A stretch of 64,000 bases of DNA from an uncultured Clostridia bacterium (GTDB lineage Bacteria; Bacillota; Clostridia; TANB77; CAG-508): the NCBI GenBank assembly GCA_947627185.1, contig CANQVF010000002.1, positions 62,001 to 126,000 on the forward strand, written 5' to 3'. Positions 40,947 through 50,321 of the stretch are shown one piece after another (position 1 is the first letter of the stretch; each line of letters opens with the position of its first letter). The position numbers and the translations under genes are program-made. The notes beneath the pieces were generated by a model. The model saw nothing but the letters and a program-made list of their open reading frames with translations. It was not told where the DNA came from and ran no database searches.

Positions 40947-41366
40947 ATGAAAATATTAAAAGTAATTTTGATAATAATTTTAATATTCTTGTTTTTTAGC
41001 AATTGTTCTTTATCGTATATTTCTTATGATGAAGAAACAGAAGGGGTATTGTATGAAAAACAAATGCATTATATTATGATTAAGTCAATAATACGTGAGT
41101 TAAATAATATATTACACTTTATTATTATTATAATTGGTATAAGTATGATTTTATATACTATTTTCATAAAATTTATATTACCCAATAAGATAAAAAAAAT
41201 ACAAAATAACAATAATGAATATTCTGAAGAAAATTTAAAAAAGGTGCAATTAAAAATAGAAAATTTTAAAAATAAAGAATCTTGGTATGTTTTTAAAATA
41301 TGTATAATAATAGTGCTTTATTTTGTGACTTTTGTAATCAATCTTGTTACTAGTATGGCTAATTAG
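40947..41366 (+). CDS. Small membrane protein (139 residues), unknown
   Basis: Three hydrophobic segments: about residues 3-22, 55-80 and 112-135, with a charged loop of about 30 residues before the last. No family recognised; the first segment may be a signal peptide. It lies between the two duplicated anchored-protein genes, in the same direction, and has no second copy. GGAG ribosome site before ATG 40947. It may work with its neighbours at the membrane. Confidence 0.65.
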   Translation: MKILKVILIIILIFLFFSNCSLSYISYDEETEGVLYEKQMHYIMIKSIIRELNNILHFIIIIIGISMILYTIFIKFILPNKIKKIQNNNNEYSEENLKKVQLKIENFKNKESWYVFKICIIIVLYFVTFVINLVTSMAN

Positions 41367-41393
41367 TAAAATCATTTAAAGAGTGGAGAAAAA

Positions 41394-42272
41394 ATGGAAA
41401 ATAATTTAGAAGAAAATATGAAAAATGTTGAAGAAAAAAAAGAAAATATTGCAGAAGAAAATTTAGAAACAAAAGAAGATAGTATTGAAGAAGATTTAAA
41501 TTTAGATGATGTGTTACCAAAAAAACAAATTAAAATAACGCTAACAACATGGATAAAATTTTTTGTTGGATTTTGTATGGTAGCTGTGCTAGCGATTGTT
41601 TTAATTGCTTATAAATATTCCACTATGAAAGATACAGTTAAGGGTTTAAATAATGAAGAAAAAGAAAATTATGAAAGTGTTTCTACTCCTGCTGATATCA
41701 AGGCAGATTATTTTTATAAACCAATAATATACATATACCCAGAAAAAGAAATTGAAGTAGAAGTAAAACTAGGAAGACCAGAAAATCTAACAGCAACTTA
41801 TCCAAAATATAAGAATAATCAAGGTTGGAAAGTGCTTGCAAAACCAAATGGAGAGTTAACAGACTTAAAAACAGGAAGGAATTTATATGCACTTTATTGG
41901 GAAGGAAAGAAAAATAAAAACGTTGATAATAATTTTAAAGAAGGATTTATAGTAGAAGGAGAAAACACAGCAAAATTTTTAGAAGAAAAATTATCTATAT
42001 TAGGATTAAATGAAAGAGAAACAGAAGAGTTTATAATATATTGGTTACCACAAATGGAAGGTAATAAATATAATTACATAAGATTTGAAAGCAAAGAAGA
42101 AATAAATGAAAATATGCCTTTAGAAGTTAATCCAAAACCAGAAACATTAATAAGAGTAATGATGGAATGGAAAGGATTAAATGAGAAAATAGAAATAAAA
42201 GAGCAAGAATTAGAAAAAGTACAAAGAGAAGGATATACAGTAGTAGAATGGGGAGGAACTAAATTAAGTTAA
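41394..42272 (+). CDS. Membrane-anchored protein with KPIIYIYPE-type extracellular domain, copy 2
   Basis: The 292 residues are paralogous to the gene at 39991. This copy has an extra acidic cytoplasmic N-terminus of about 40 residues (Glu/Asn-rich, ENNLEENMKNVEEKKEN) before the same membrane segment (about 52-73), and a shorter linker. The extracellular domain (from about residue 109) is almost identical at both protein and DNA level. It precedes the GH15 gene by 9 bases. Differences at the N-terminus and linker suggest distinct localisation or partners. Confidence 0.82.
   Translation: MENNLEENMKNVEEKKENIAEENLETKEDSIEEDLNLDDVLPKKQIKITLTTWIKFFVGFCMVAVLAIVLIAYKYSTMKDTVKGLNNEEKENYESVSTPADIKADYFYKPIIYIYPEKEIEVEVKLGRPENLTATYPKYKNNQGWKVLAKPNGELTDLKTGRNLYALYWEGKKNKNVDNNFKEGFIVEGENTAKFLEEKLSILGLNERETEEFIIYWLPQMEGNKYNYIRFESKEEINENMPLEVNPKPETLIRVMMEWKGLNEKIEIKEQELEKVQREGYTVVEWGGTKLS
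41718..42259 (+). repeat. Direct repeat unit 2 (partner of 40291-40832)
   Basis: Second copy of the near-identical 542-bp block. A separate shorter block (about 41521-41681, matching 40001-40158 with several changes) covers the membrane segment, while the linker between the blocks differs. Confidence 0.92.
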
Positions 42273-42281
42273 GGAGAAAAT

Positions 42282-44183
42282 ATGAATACAAAATATTTTA
42301 ATGATGGAGTAATAGGAAATAATAAAATAAAAGCGAGTTTCACAAAAACAGGAGAAATGATAAGACTTCTTTATGGTGGAGCAGATTACAAACAGTTCTT
42401 AGATTTTTTTCATACAGGTGTAAAAATAAATGATTCTGCTTTAATTTATTTACATAATGATATAAATAATCTTTATTCACAAGAATATATAGAAAAAACT
42501 AATATTTTAAGAACAGAAATATTTAATACTTATTTTAAAACAAGAATTACACAGATTGACTTTGTTCCAATAGAAGAAAATATTTTAGTAAAAAAATATG
42601 TAATAAAAAATGAAAACAATATTGATTTAAATATAAACTTTTTGATATATTCAAAAATATTAACAAATTTAAATAATGATACAGCAGGATTTGTAAAAAA
42701 TAATGCATTAATTCAATATAATCATGATTTTTCAGTATGTACATTTTCTAAACAAAATTTGTTAAGTAAACAAGTAAATGGTGCAAACAATACAATTTCA
42801 AGTGGAATTATAAGTGGAAAAGATTATGTTGGAATGTCATCAGATTCTGCAATTAGTTATGATTTGGAAAATATTAAACCAGGAGAAGAAAAAGAATTAA
42901 TTATTTTTGTATTAGTAAATAAAAATAAAGAAAAAGATATTTTAATAAAATTAGATGATGAATTAAATAGAATAAAAAATTTAAATGTCAATAATTTAGA
43001 AGAAAATACAATTAACTTTTGGAGAAACTATGTAAAAGAGCATGATAAATTAAAAATTAATAATAAAGAATTAAGTGAGAAAATTAAACAAATTTATAAT
43101 AGAACAATTTTATTATTTCCACTTCTTATAAATGAAAAAACAGGTGGAATTTCAGCTGGAATAGAAGTAGATGAATCTAGAACTAAATGTGGTAGATATT
43201 CTTATTGTTGGCCTAGAGATGCCGTTTTTATTACAGAAGCTTTAGATATTGTAGGAATGAGTGATGAAGCAAATAAATTTTATTCTATTTTTTGCAAAAT
43301 GACTCAAAGTAAAAATGGAATGTGGGAACAAAGATTTTTTACTGATGGAAGATTAGCACCTTGTTGGGGATATCAAATAGATGAAACAGCAAGCGTAATA
43401 TTTGGTTCTTATGCTCATTATAAATTTATGAAAGACATAAATTTTTTGAAAAATAATTTAAAAATGTATGAAAACGCAATAACTTTTTTACAAAATTATA
43501 TAGATAATTTATTTGAAAATAAGGAAACAATGCCAAAAAGTTATGATTTATGGGAAGAATTTGAAGGTGTTTCTTTATACTCAATTTCAGCGATTTATGC
43601 AGCTTTTAAATCAATGACAAGAATATATGATAAATTAAAGGCTTTATATTCTGAAAATTCTACAAAATTTAAAAGTATATTAAAAAAAGAAAAAGTATTA
43701 GAAAAATATATAAAAGAAATAAAAGAATATTGCAAAAATAATTTTTATGATGAAGAAAAAAAATCATATGTTAGAAATAATGTAGATAAAAAAATAGATA
43801 TAAGTTTATTAGGAAGTATAGTTCCATTTCAAATGTTTTCAAAAGATGAAAAAGAAGTTATAAATACAATTGAAAAAATAAATATGACTATAAGAACATA
43901 TACAGGTGGCTATGTGCGTTATGAAAATGATGGATATATGGGAGGATATAATCCATGGCCTATTGCAACTTTGTGGATGGCGTGGTATTATTTAGAGGCA
44001 AATGAAAAAGATAAAGCATTAGAATTATTCAATTTTGTTACTAATTCTGCATCAAATAATGGATTTTTAGGAGAACAAGTTAATAATGATGAAATGAAAC
44101 CATCTTGGGTTATAGGTTTAACTTGGAGTCATGCAATGTATGTGTTAATATTAGATAAAATATTAAATAAAGGTTTTATTTAA
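42282..44183 (+). CDS. Glycoside hydrolase family 15 enzyme (glucoamylase-like)
   Basis: Hydrolyses alpha-glucosidic links from chain ends, 633 residues, no signal peptide, so probably intracellular. A beta-rich N-terminal domain (about 1-230) precedes an (alpha/alpha)6 barrel. Visible GH15 signatures are RYSYCWPRDAVFITEAL, DLWEEFEGVSLYSISA (general acid Glu) and LGEQVNNDEMKPSWVIGLTWSHAM (base region). It could act on glycogen, maltodextrin, trehalose or isomalto-oligosaccharide. It follows the duplicated surface gene by 9 bases. Confidence 0.9.
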   Translation: MNTKYFNDGVIGNNKIKASFTKTGEMIRLLYGGADYKQFLDFFHTGVKINDSALIYLHNDINNLYSQEYIEKTNILRTEIFNTYFKTRITQIDFVPIEENILVKKYVIKNENNIDLNINFLIYSKILTNLNNDTAGFVKNNALIQYNHDFSVCTFSKQNLLSKQVNGANNTISSGIISGKDYVGMSSDSAISYDLENIKPGEEKELIIFVLVNKNKEKDILIKLDDELNRIKNLNVNNLEENTINFWRNYVKEHDKLKINNKELSEKIKQIYNRTILLFPLLINEKTGGISAGIEVDESRTKCGRYSYCWPRDAVFITEALDIVGMSDEANKFYSIFCKMTQSKNGMWEQRFFTDGRLAPCWGYQIDETASVIFGSYAHYKFMKDINFLKNNLKMYENAITFLQNYIDNLFENKETMPKSYDLWEEFEGVSLYSISAIYAAFKSMTRIYDKLKALYSENSTKFKSILKKEKVLEKYIKEIKEYCKNNFYDEEKKSYVRNNVDKKIDISLLGSIVPFQMFSKDEKEVINTIEKINMTIRTYTGGYVRYENDGYMGGYNPWPIATLWMAWYYLEANEKDKALELFNFVTNSASNNGFLGEQVNNDEMKPSWVIGLTWSHAMYVLILDKILNKGFI

Positions 44184-44267
44184 TATTTGGTAAATTTTGC
44201 TGGATATATCAAAATGAATAATTAGAAAATGTTTTACTTAATAAAAAATTATAGAAAAGGAGAATTT

Positions 44268-45633
44268 ATGGCAAAAAAAGCTAGTACAGTATTTGTTTGT
44301 AACAATTGTGGATATGAATCAAGCAAATGGCTTGGAAAATGTCCAGCATGTGGCGAATGGAATTCTTTTGTAGAAGAAAAAGCAATAACTGTTACAGGTT
44401 CTTCTAAAGATAAGGCTAAATCTAAAGCAGAGGTTGTAAAATTAAATGAAGTCATAAAAAAAGACACTTTTAGAATAAAAACTGATGTTGCAGAATTAGA
44501 TAGAGTATTAGGAGGAGGATTCGTTACTGGTTCTCTTACTCTTTTACGGTGGTGAACCAGGAATTGGAAAGTCAACTTTAATACTTCAAATTTGTAATAA
44601 TATAAAAGTAGATGGAAATATTTTATATGTTTCAGGTGAAGAATCGGCAGAACAAATAAAAAGCAGAGCAGATAGACTCGGAATAAAAAAAGATAATTTG
44701 TTGTTTTTAGCTGAAACAGATATAGATAACATTGAACTTGCATTAGAAAAAACAGATGCAAAATTTGTTATTATAGATTCTATTCAAACTATATATTCAG
44801 ATGAAATTACATCAGTGGCAGGAAGTGTAAGTCAGGTAAGAGAAATAACTGCTAGAATTATGAAAATGTGCAAGCAAAAAGAAATTACAACAATTATAAT
44901 TGGACATGTTACCAAAGATGGAAACATAGCAGGTCCAAGAGTTTTAGAGCATATGGTAGATACGGTGTTATATTTAGAAGGAGAAAGATATTTTTCTTAT
45001 AGAATTTTACGTGGTGTAAAAAATAGATTTGGTTCTACAAATGAAATAGGAATGTTTGAAATGCAAAATGAAGGGTTAGTAGAAGTAAAAAATCCTTCTG
45101 AACTTCTTATTTCAGAAAGAGATGGAAATCCATCTGGTTCTGTAATTGTTGTAAGCTTGGAAGGAACAAGACCATTAGTGCTTGAACTTCAAGCATTATC
45201 TACACCAACAATTTTTGGAATGCCTAGAAGAAATGCAAGCGGTATTGATTACAATAGATTAACACTTCTTATGGCAGTTTTAGAGAAAAGGGCTGGAATG
45301 AATTTAGGTTCACAAGATGTTTATATAAATTTAGTTGGTGGAATTAAAATAAATGAACCAGCACTTGATTTAGGAATTGTTTTAGCTTCTGCTTCAAGTT
45401 TTAAAAATATTAGTATAAAAGAAGATGTAGTAGTTATTGGTGAAGTTGGTTTAACAGGAGAAATTAGAAGTGTTAATATGATTGAAAAACGTATTAAAGA
45501 AGCAGAAAAATTAGGATATAAAACTTGTATAATTCCAGAAAGTAATAAAAAACTATTGAAAGAAAATTTTAAATTAGATATAATAGGTGCGAAAAATATT
45601 ATTGATGCTATGAAATATTTAGGATTAAAATAA
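44268..45633 (+). pseudogene. radA: radA (Sms) with a +1 frameshift near the Walker A motif
   Basis: DNA repair ATPase/branch migration protein. The first frame gives the zinc finger CNNCGYESSKWLGKCPACGEWN and continues to GSLTLL, then reads RW-stop. The next frame continues exactly with GGEPGIGKSTLILQ (Walker A), the RadA KNRFG motif and the Lon-like C-terminal domain to residue about 455. One extra base, C at 44547 in ctttta-C-ggtggt, explains the break. Without it the protein is full length. Start ATG 44268 behind AAAGGAG, not 44229. This could be a real inactivating mutation, population variant or assembly error. Confidence 0.93.
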
Positions 45634-45664
45634 TATAAAGATACATAAGATTTAGGAGGAAAAA

Positions 45665-46474
45665 ATGGGTAAAAAAATACAATTTGTTATATGGATTATT
45701 ATTATGGTAGCGGTTTTGGCATTAATAGGAGCATATGGATATTTCACATATCTTAGATTTACGGAAAAAACAACACATCCAGAAGCTACTTTTGAAATTG
45801 AAAATTATGGAACTGTGAAAATGGAATTATATCCAGAATATGCACCAAATACAGTTGCTAATTTTATAAAATTAGTAGAAAAAGGATACTATAATAATAA
45901 AGTTTTTTATGGTAAAGATGATATTTGTATATATGTTGGTAGAAATTCAGCAGGAGAAATGGAAAAGCCAAAACTAAGTTTAATAAAAGATGGAATTGAA
46001 CCAGATTCAGATGCTGATTATGAATATACAATAAAGGGAGAATTTATTGCAAACGAATTTGAACAAAACACATTAAGACATGAAAAAGGAATTGTTACAT
46101 TAATAAGAGAAAATTATTCACAATATTTATCAAATTTAAATGAGGAAAGCTATAATTCTGGATCTTCTCAATTAGGAATAATGATGAGTGATGATTCAAA
46201 AAATCTAAATGGTGCATATGCTGCATTTGCTAGAATAACAGAAGGTATGGATGTATTAGAAAAAATGTATAATGAAGCAGAAATGAAACCAGCTCCAACC
46301 GAAGAAGAAGCACAAACTGCAACAGATGACATTAATCAATTTGCAACATATCCAGTAATTACTTCTGCTACTGTTGATACACATGGAGTAAATTATGGAG
46401 ATCCAGTTGTTCAAGAAGCTTTTGATTATGAATCTTATATGTATAATTTAATGAGTTCTAATTACTCTAATTAA
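45665..46474 (+). CDS. Membrane-anchored cyclophilin-type peptidyl-prolyl isomerase
   Basis: Helps extracytoplasmic protein folding, 269 residues. It has a membrane anchor (about 6-28) and then a cyclophilin domain beginning TFEIENYGTVKMELYPEYAPNTVANFIKLVEKGYYNN. The usual active-site FHRI stretch is diverged to FYGKDD, and QLGIMMSDD replaces the common QFFI pattern, so isomerase activity is uncertain. ATG behind AGGAGG, 31 bases after radA. Confidence 0.82.
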   Translation: MGKKIQFVIWIIIMVAVLALIGAYGYFTYLRFTEKTTHPEATFEIENYGTVKMELYPEYAPNTVANFIKLVEKGYYNNKVFYGKDDICIYVGRNSAGEMEKPKLSLIKDGIEPDSDADYEYTIKGEFIANEFEQNTLRHEKGIVTLIRENYSQYLSNLNEESYNSGSSQLGIMMSDDSKNLNGAYAAFARITEGMDVLEKMYNEAEMKPAPTEEEAQTATDDINQFATYPVITSATVDTHGVNYGDPVVQEAFDYESYMYNLMSSNYSN

Positions 46475-46497
46475 TTAAATTATTAATAAAATATAAT

Positions 46498-46587
46498 AGG
46501 ACTTCTTTAAATGAAGTAAAACCTCTAAAGATAAAGTAATGTAATTTAAATTAGAGGTAATGTTCTTCATAAAAGATGTCCTTTTTA
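46498..46587 (+). terminator. Branched terminator-like RNA structure
   Basis: The outer arms aggacttctttaaatgaag and cttcataaaagatgtcct are near complements and enclose an inner acctctaa/ttagaggt hairpin. TTTTTAT follows. It probably ends the radA-cyclophilin transcript; the size and branch are unusual for a terminator. Confidence 0.6.
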
Positions 46588-46604
46588 TATAAGTGAGAAA
46601 ATAT

Positions 46605-48146
46605 ATGAAAGAAAACGGAATTACTTTAATTAAATTTTTTATAATTATTTTAATTATTTTAGTACTTATTACGATTTGTGTAAGTACTATTAGTGATTCC
46701 TATAAAATATATAATTTAAAAAGATATGTATCTGAAATGACTTTAATTCAAGAAAAAATAAATCAAATTAGAAATGATTATAAAGTTTGGGAAAATTATA
46801 ATCCGAATGAAACAGGAAATTTTTATAGTTATCTTCAAAGTTTGAATTTTATAAATGCTAGTAGTGCATCTAATATATATATTGATAAATTTAATAAAAT
46901 TATTGATGATTTAAATAAAAATGATTTAAAATATTGGAACAAAAATGCAGATTCTATAATTACAAATTATTACTATTTTGATCCAGCAAGGATAGAAAAA
47001 AATTTTGGAATAAATGATTCAAATTTATATATAATAATAAATTTTTACACAGGAAATGTTATTTCTAGAGATGGAATAGAAGATGTAAAGAATAAAAAAA
47101 TTATATATAGAGGGTATGATTCTTCAATTGGAAATAAATTAGTAATAAATAATATTTATAATGATGATATTAAAACAGAAATAAAAATAATAGAAAATAG
47201 AGGACTAAAACAAACAGTAAAAATATCCTTGTTATCAGATGATATAAAGACTTTACCTAATATATCTGAAATTTATTATTTTTCAAATAAGAATGAAGAA
47301 ATTAGAAAAAAGTGTAGTATGTTACCAGATTATAGATATATTGAAACTGAAAAATCCGCATATTTTACAATAGAAACATCTGGTGAATATGAATTTATAA
47401 TCGAAGATACAAATTTTATACAATACTCAGCAATTAGAAAAAGTTTCAAATTATGTAATCCACCAATTTTAAATGATGAAATGACAGGAATATATTGGAA
47501 TGGTGATGAAGAAAAAGAAATAGAAGGAATTTACGATAGTAATTGGTATAATTATTCTGAAGATGAATTAAAAATGGCAAATGCTAAAACAACAGATGGG
47601 ATTTATTGGGTTTGGATTCCTAGATTTATTTATAGAGAAACAGAAGAAGGAACTCAATTGGAATTTGTTTATGATAAATCTAGTACACCAACTACAAATT
47701 TATTAAGCAATGTTTATAAGGTTCAAGAAGCTTTTTCAGAAAATGGAGAAATTACAGGATATTGGATAGCAAAATTTCAATCTAATAGTGAAGATAGTGT
47801 AATTATAAAACCAGGATTAACTTTAGCAATTACAGACAAAACAAGAGCTACACAAAATTCTGAAAAATATTTAAATGATAATAAATTATACTCAATCTTA
47901 CCAACTTTAAATAAATTAAATGCTATTATCATATTAGCAAATTCTTATGATATTGAAATTGTAAATGATTTAGTAAGTTATGCTGGTGGTTCTACTAATG
48001 AATTAGGATATATGGATAATGTAAAATATTCTTCTTCAAATAATATATATGGCGTTTATGATGTTATAACTTCTGAAAATGAACTTTTGCAAGAATCAAA
48101 ACCAAACGAGAAGGGAAGATTTAGACCAGTATTAATGCCAAAATAA
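46605..48146 (+). CDS. Pseudopilin-like surface protein with degenerate FGE/SUMF1-like C-terminal domain
   Basis: About 513 residues. The N-terminus NGITLIKFFIIILIILVLI resembles a type IV prepilin leader plus hydrophobic helix (Gly before the cleavage point, but no Glu at +5). A middle region of unknown fold runs to about 300. The C-terminal part has YWVWIPRFIY, GYWIAKF, a NNIYGVYDVITSENELL stretch and a final GRFRPVL, which recall the formylglycine-generating-enzyme/C-type-lectin-like fold without catalytic Cys. Start ATG 46605 is favoured over GTG 46593. It lies 15 bases before the LtaS-like gene. Confidence 0.65.
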   Translation: MKENGITLIKFFIIILIILVLITICVSTISDSYKIYNLKRYVSEMTLIQEKINQIRNDYKVWENYNPNETGNFYSYLQSLNFINASSASNIYIDKFNKIIDDLNKNDLKYWNKNADSIITNYYYFDPARIEKNFGINDSNLYIIINFYTGNVISRDGIEDVKNKKIIYRGYDSSIGNKLVINNIYNDDIKTEIKIIENRGLKQTVKISLLSDDIKTLPNISEIYYFSNKNEEIRKKCSMLPDYRYIETEKSAYFTIETSGEYEFIIEDTNFIQYSAIRKSFKLCNPPILNDEMTGIYWNGDEEKEIEGIYDSNWYNYSEDELKMANAKTTDGIYWVWIPRFIYRETEEGTQLEFVYDKSSTPTTNLLSNVYKVQEAFSENGEITGYWIAKFQSNSEDSVIIKPGLTLAITDKTRATQNSEKYLNDNKLYSILPTLNKLNAIIILANSYDIEIVNDLVSYAGGSTNELGYMDNVKYSSSNNIYGVYDVITSENELLQESKPNEKGRFRPVLMPK

Positions 48147-48161
48147 AATGGAGATATAAAT

Positions 48162-50309
48162 ATGATAAAAATTCTACAAAGTAAAAAAATTAATTGTATA
48201 TTATTAGCTTTAGCTTTTTCATTTAATTTATTTGTTTTTGCACCATTAGAATTTTATTATTCTAATGTATTTGACCTATGGTTTAATATTGATTACATAT
48301 TACCATTAATAATTATAGCTGGAGTTTTTGTATTTATTAGTGTTTTACTTATAACAATTTTCACGAAAAATCGAGTACATAAAATAATATGTAAAATAGT
48401 ATTTTTATTAACTGTATCTTTATATATCCAAGGAAATTATTTGAATATAGGTTATGAAGTATTAAACGGAAATGATGTTGATTGGAATTCTATGATTTTT
48501 AAGGGAATAATAAATACAGTAATATGGATAGCTATACTAGTAATACCATTTTTTATAAAATTATTTGATGATGAAAAAATATATAGAGTTATATTTAATA
48601 TAATTTGTATGTTAATTATATTAATTCAAATTTTTACATTAATAACTGTAATATGTATAGATTATTTATCAAGTAATGCTCACAATAAAATAATAAATTC
48701 ATCTTTTTATATGGATACAAGCAATATATTTAATTTATCTAAAAATAAAAATATAGTTGTTTTCATTTCAGATACTTTTGAAGGAACTTATATGAATGAA
48801 ATATTAGAAAAATATCCAGAATTTAAAGAAAAATTAAAAGATTTTATTTATTTTGATAATACAACGACGGCATCATTAATGACTTATTCTTCTATGCCAA
48901 CATTACTAACAGGAGAACATTTACAAATTGGTAATAATTTAAAAGAAAATATGAATTATTGTTTCGAAAATACTAATTTTTATGAAACACTAAAACAAAA
49001 TGAATATGATATAGAGTTATATACTTCATTGCCTTTAATACCAACAAATGATAAAGATTTGATAAAAAATAAAATAGAAAAGAAAATGATAATAGATACT
49101 AATTCTAAAATTAAATTAACAAGTTTATTATATAAATGTGTTTTTTATAGATATATGCCACATTTTTTGAAAAGCAAATTTATAGTAGATACATCTGAAT
49201 TTAATAAAATTAATTCTACAAACGTAAATTCATTTTATATAGATACTGTTGATGATGTAGCTTTTAACAAACAATTAATTAATGAAGGAATTGAATCAAA
49301 TTCAAGTAAAAATCAATTCAAATTATATCATCTAAATGGTGTTCATACTCCTTATTATATGACTGAAAATATTGAATATGATAGAAGCAAAGAATATATT
49401 AATTTAAGTACAGATGAAAGAAGATTAAATCAAGCAGTTGGTTCTTTAAATATTTTATTGAATTATGTTGAAAATTTGAAAAAGTCTAATTTGTATGATA
49501 ATACAACAATAATATTTTTAGCAGACCATGGTTGGCAAAACAGATATTGGGTAAATTTTATGATAAAAAAAGCTAATTACAATTCTAATTTCTCTATTAA
49601 TCACGCACCAATTTCTACTGATACAGACTTATTACCAACTATTTTAAATATTGCAACAAATTCTAAAAATTATGGAAAAGATATTTTTGATTATACAGAA
49701 AATGAAAATAGAATAAGAAATGTATATAATTATGTTTTTACACGAGGAGATAATACATATAATGTTTTATCAAGGCTTACAATTACTACAAATGAAGATG
49801 CTTCTAATTATAATTCATTTTATGTTTCAGATTATGAATATATAGATTCAGAAACTAATCCTAAAAAAGAATATGAATTTAATAAAAAAATAAATATTAA
49901 TAATTCTAAAAATGCTAAATATGCAATATTAAATGGATTTTTAATGCAAAATATAAGGTCAGTAGCTAAAGGAACAAATATAGGACAAGAGGCGGATATA
50001 AAAATAAAACCTAAAAAGACAGAAGAAGATGTTACTGCTACATTCTTAATAGATAAAGTGTATTTTGATAATCAAAAAATAATATTTTCACTAGAAGATA
50101 CTGTATTATATGAAATAGAATTAAATGAAAAAGATGAAAATAGAGAAATTACTTTTACTATTCCTAAAGAATTATGGAATAAAAATGATATTTTAAATTT
50201 AAAATTAAAATTTCCTAATGCTAAATTAGGTAATGCAGAAAATTTAGGCGAAGAAACACTGTTTATGTCAATATTGTTAAAAGAGGTCAAATTTAGTAGT
50301 AATAAATAA
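48162..50309 (+). CDS. LtaS-like membrane sulfatase-superfamily enzyme
   Basis: The 715 residues have five membrane segments (about 8-30, 42-68, 75-95, 110-132, 140-170) and then an extracellular alkaline-phosphatase/sulfatase-fold domain. Metal and nucleophile motifs are present: NIVVFISDTFEGTY, TTTASLMTYSSMPTLLTG (candidate nucleophile Thr/Ser), FKLYHLNGVHTPY and IIFLADHGWQ. The layout matches lipoteichoic acid synthase and phosphoglycerol transferases, which move glycerol-phosphate from phosphatidylglycerol. The C-terminal 190 residues beyond the catalytic core are extra. Neighbouring teichoic-type genes support this role. Confidence 0.82.
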   Translation: MIKILQSKKINCILLALAFSFNLFVFAPLEFYYSNVFDLWFNIDYILPLIIIAGVFVFISVLLITIFTKNRVHKIICKIVFLLTVSLYIQGNYLNIGYEVLNGNDVDWNSMIFKGIINTVIWIAILVIPFFIKLFDDEKIYRVIFNIICMLIILIQIFTLITVICIDYLSSNAHNKIINSSFYMDTSNIFNLSKNKNIVVFISDTFEGTYMNEILEKYPEFKEKLKDFIYFDNTTTASLMTYSSMPTLLTGEHLQIGNNLKENMNYCFENTNFYETLKQNEYDIELYTSLPLIPTNDKDLIKNKIEKKMIIDTNSKIKLTSLLYKCVFYRYMPHFLKSKFIVDTSEFNKINSTNVNSFYIDTVDDVAFNKQLINEGIESNSSKNQFKLYHLNGVHTPYYMTENIEYDRSKEYINLSTDERRLNQAVGSLNILLNYVENLKKSNLYDNTTIIFLADHGWQNRYWVNFMIKKANYNSNFSINHAPISTDTDLLPTILNIATNSKNYGKDIFDYTENENRIRNVYNYVFTRGDNTYNVLSRLTITTNEDASNYNSFYVSDYEYIDSETNPKKEYEFNKKININNSKNAKYAILNGFLMQNIRSVAKGTNIGQEADIKIKPKKTEEDVTATFLIDKVYFDNQKIIFSLEDTVLYEIELNEKDENREITFTIPKELWNKNDILNLKLKFPNAKLGNAENLGEETLFMSILLKEVKFSSNK

Positions 50310-50321
50310 ATGGAGAATGAA

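Noticed and set aside
44229-44555. 108-residue ORF as a separate zinc-finger protein
   Set aside because: It is the first part of radA ahead of the frameshift; its first 13 codons lie upstream of the true ATG 44268.
44540-44560. Programmed +1 frameshift in radA
   Set aside because: No recognised slippery site or stimulatory element; RadA is not known to use recoding. A plain insertion is simpler.
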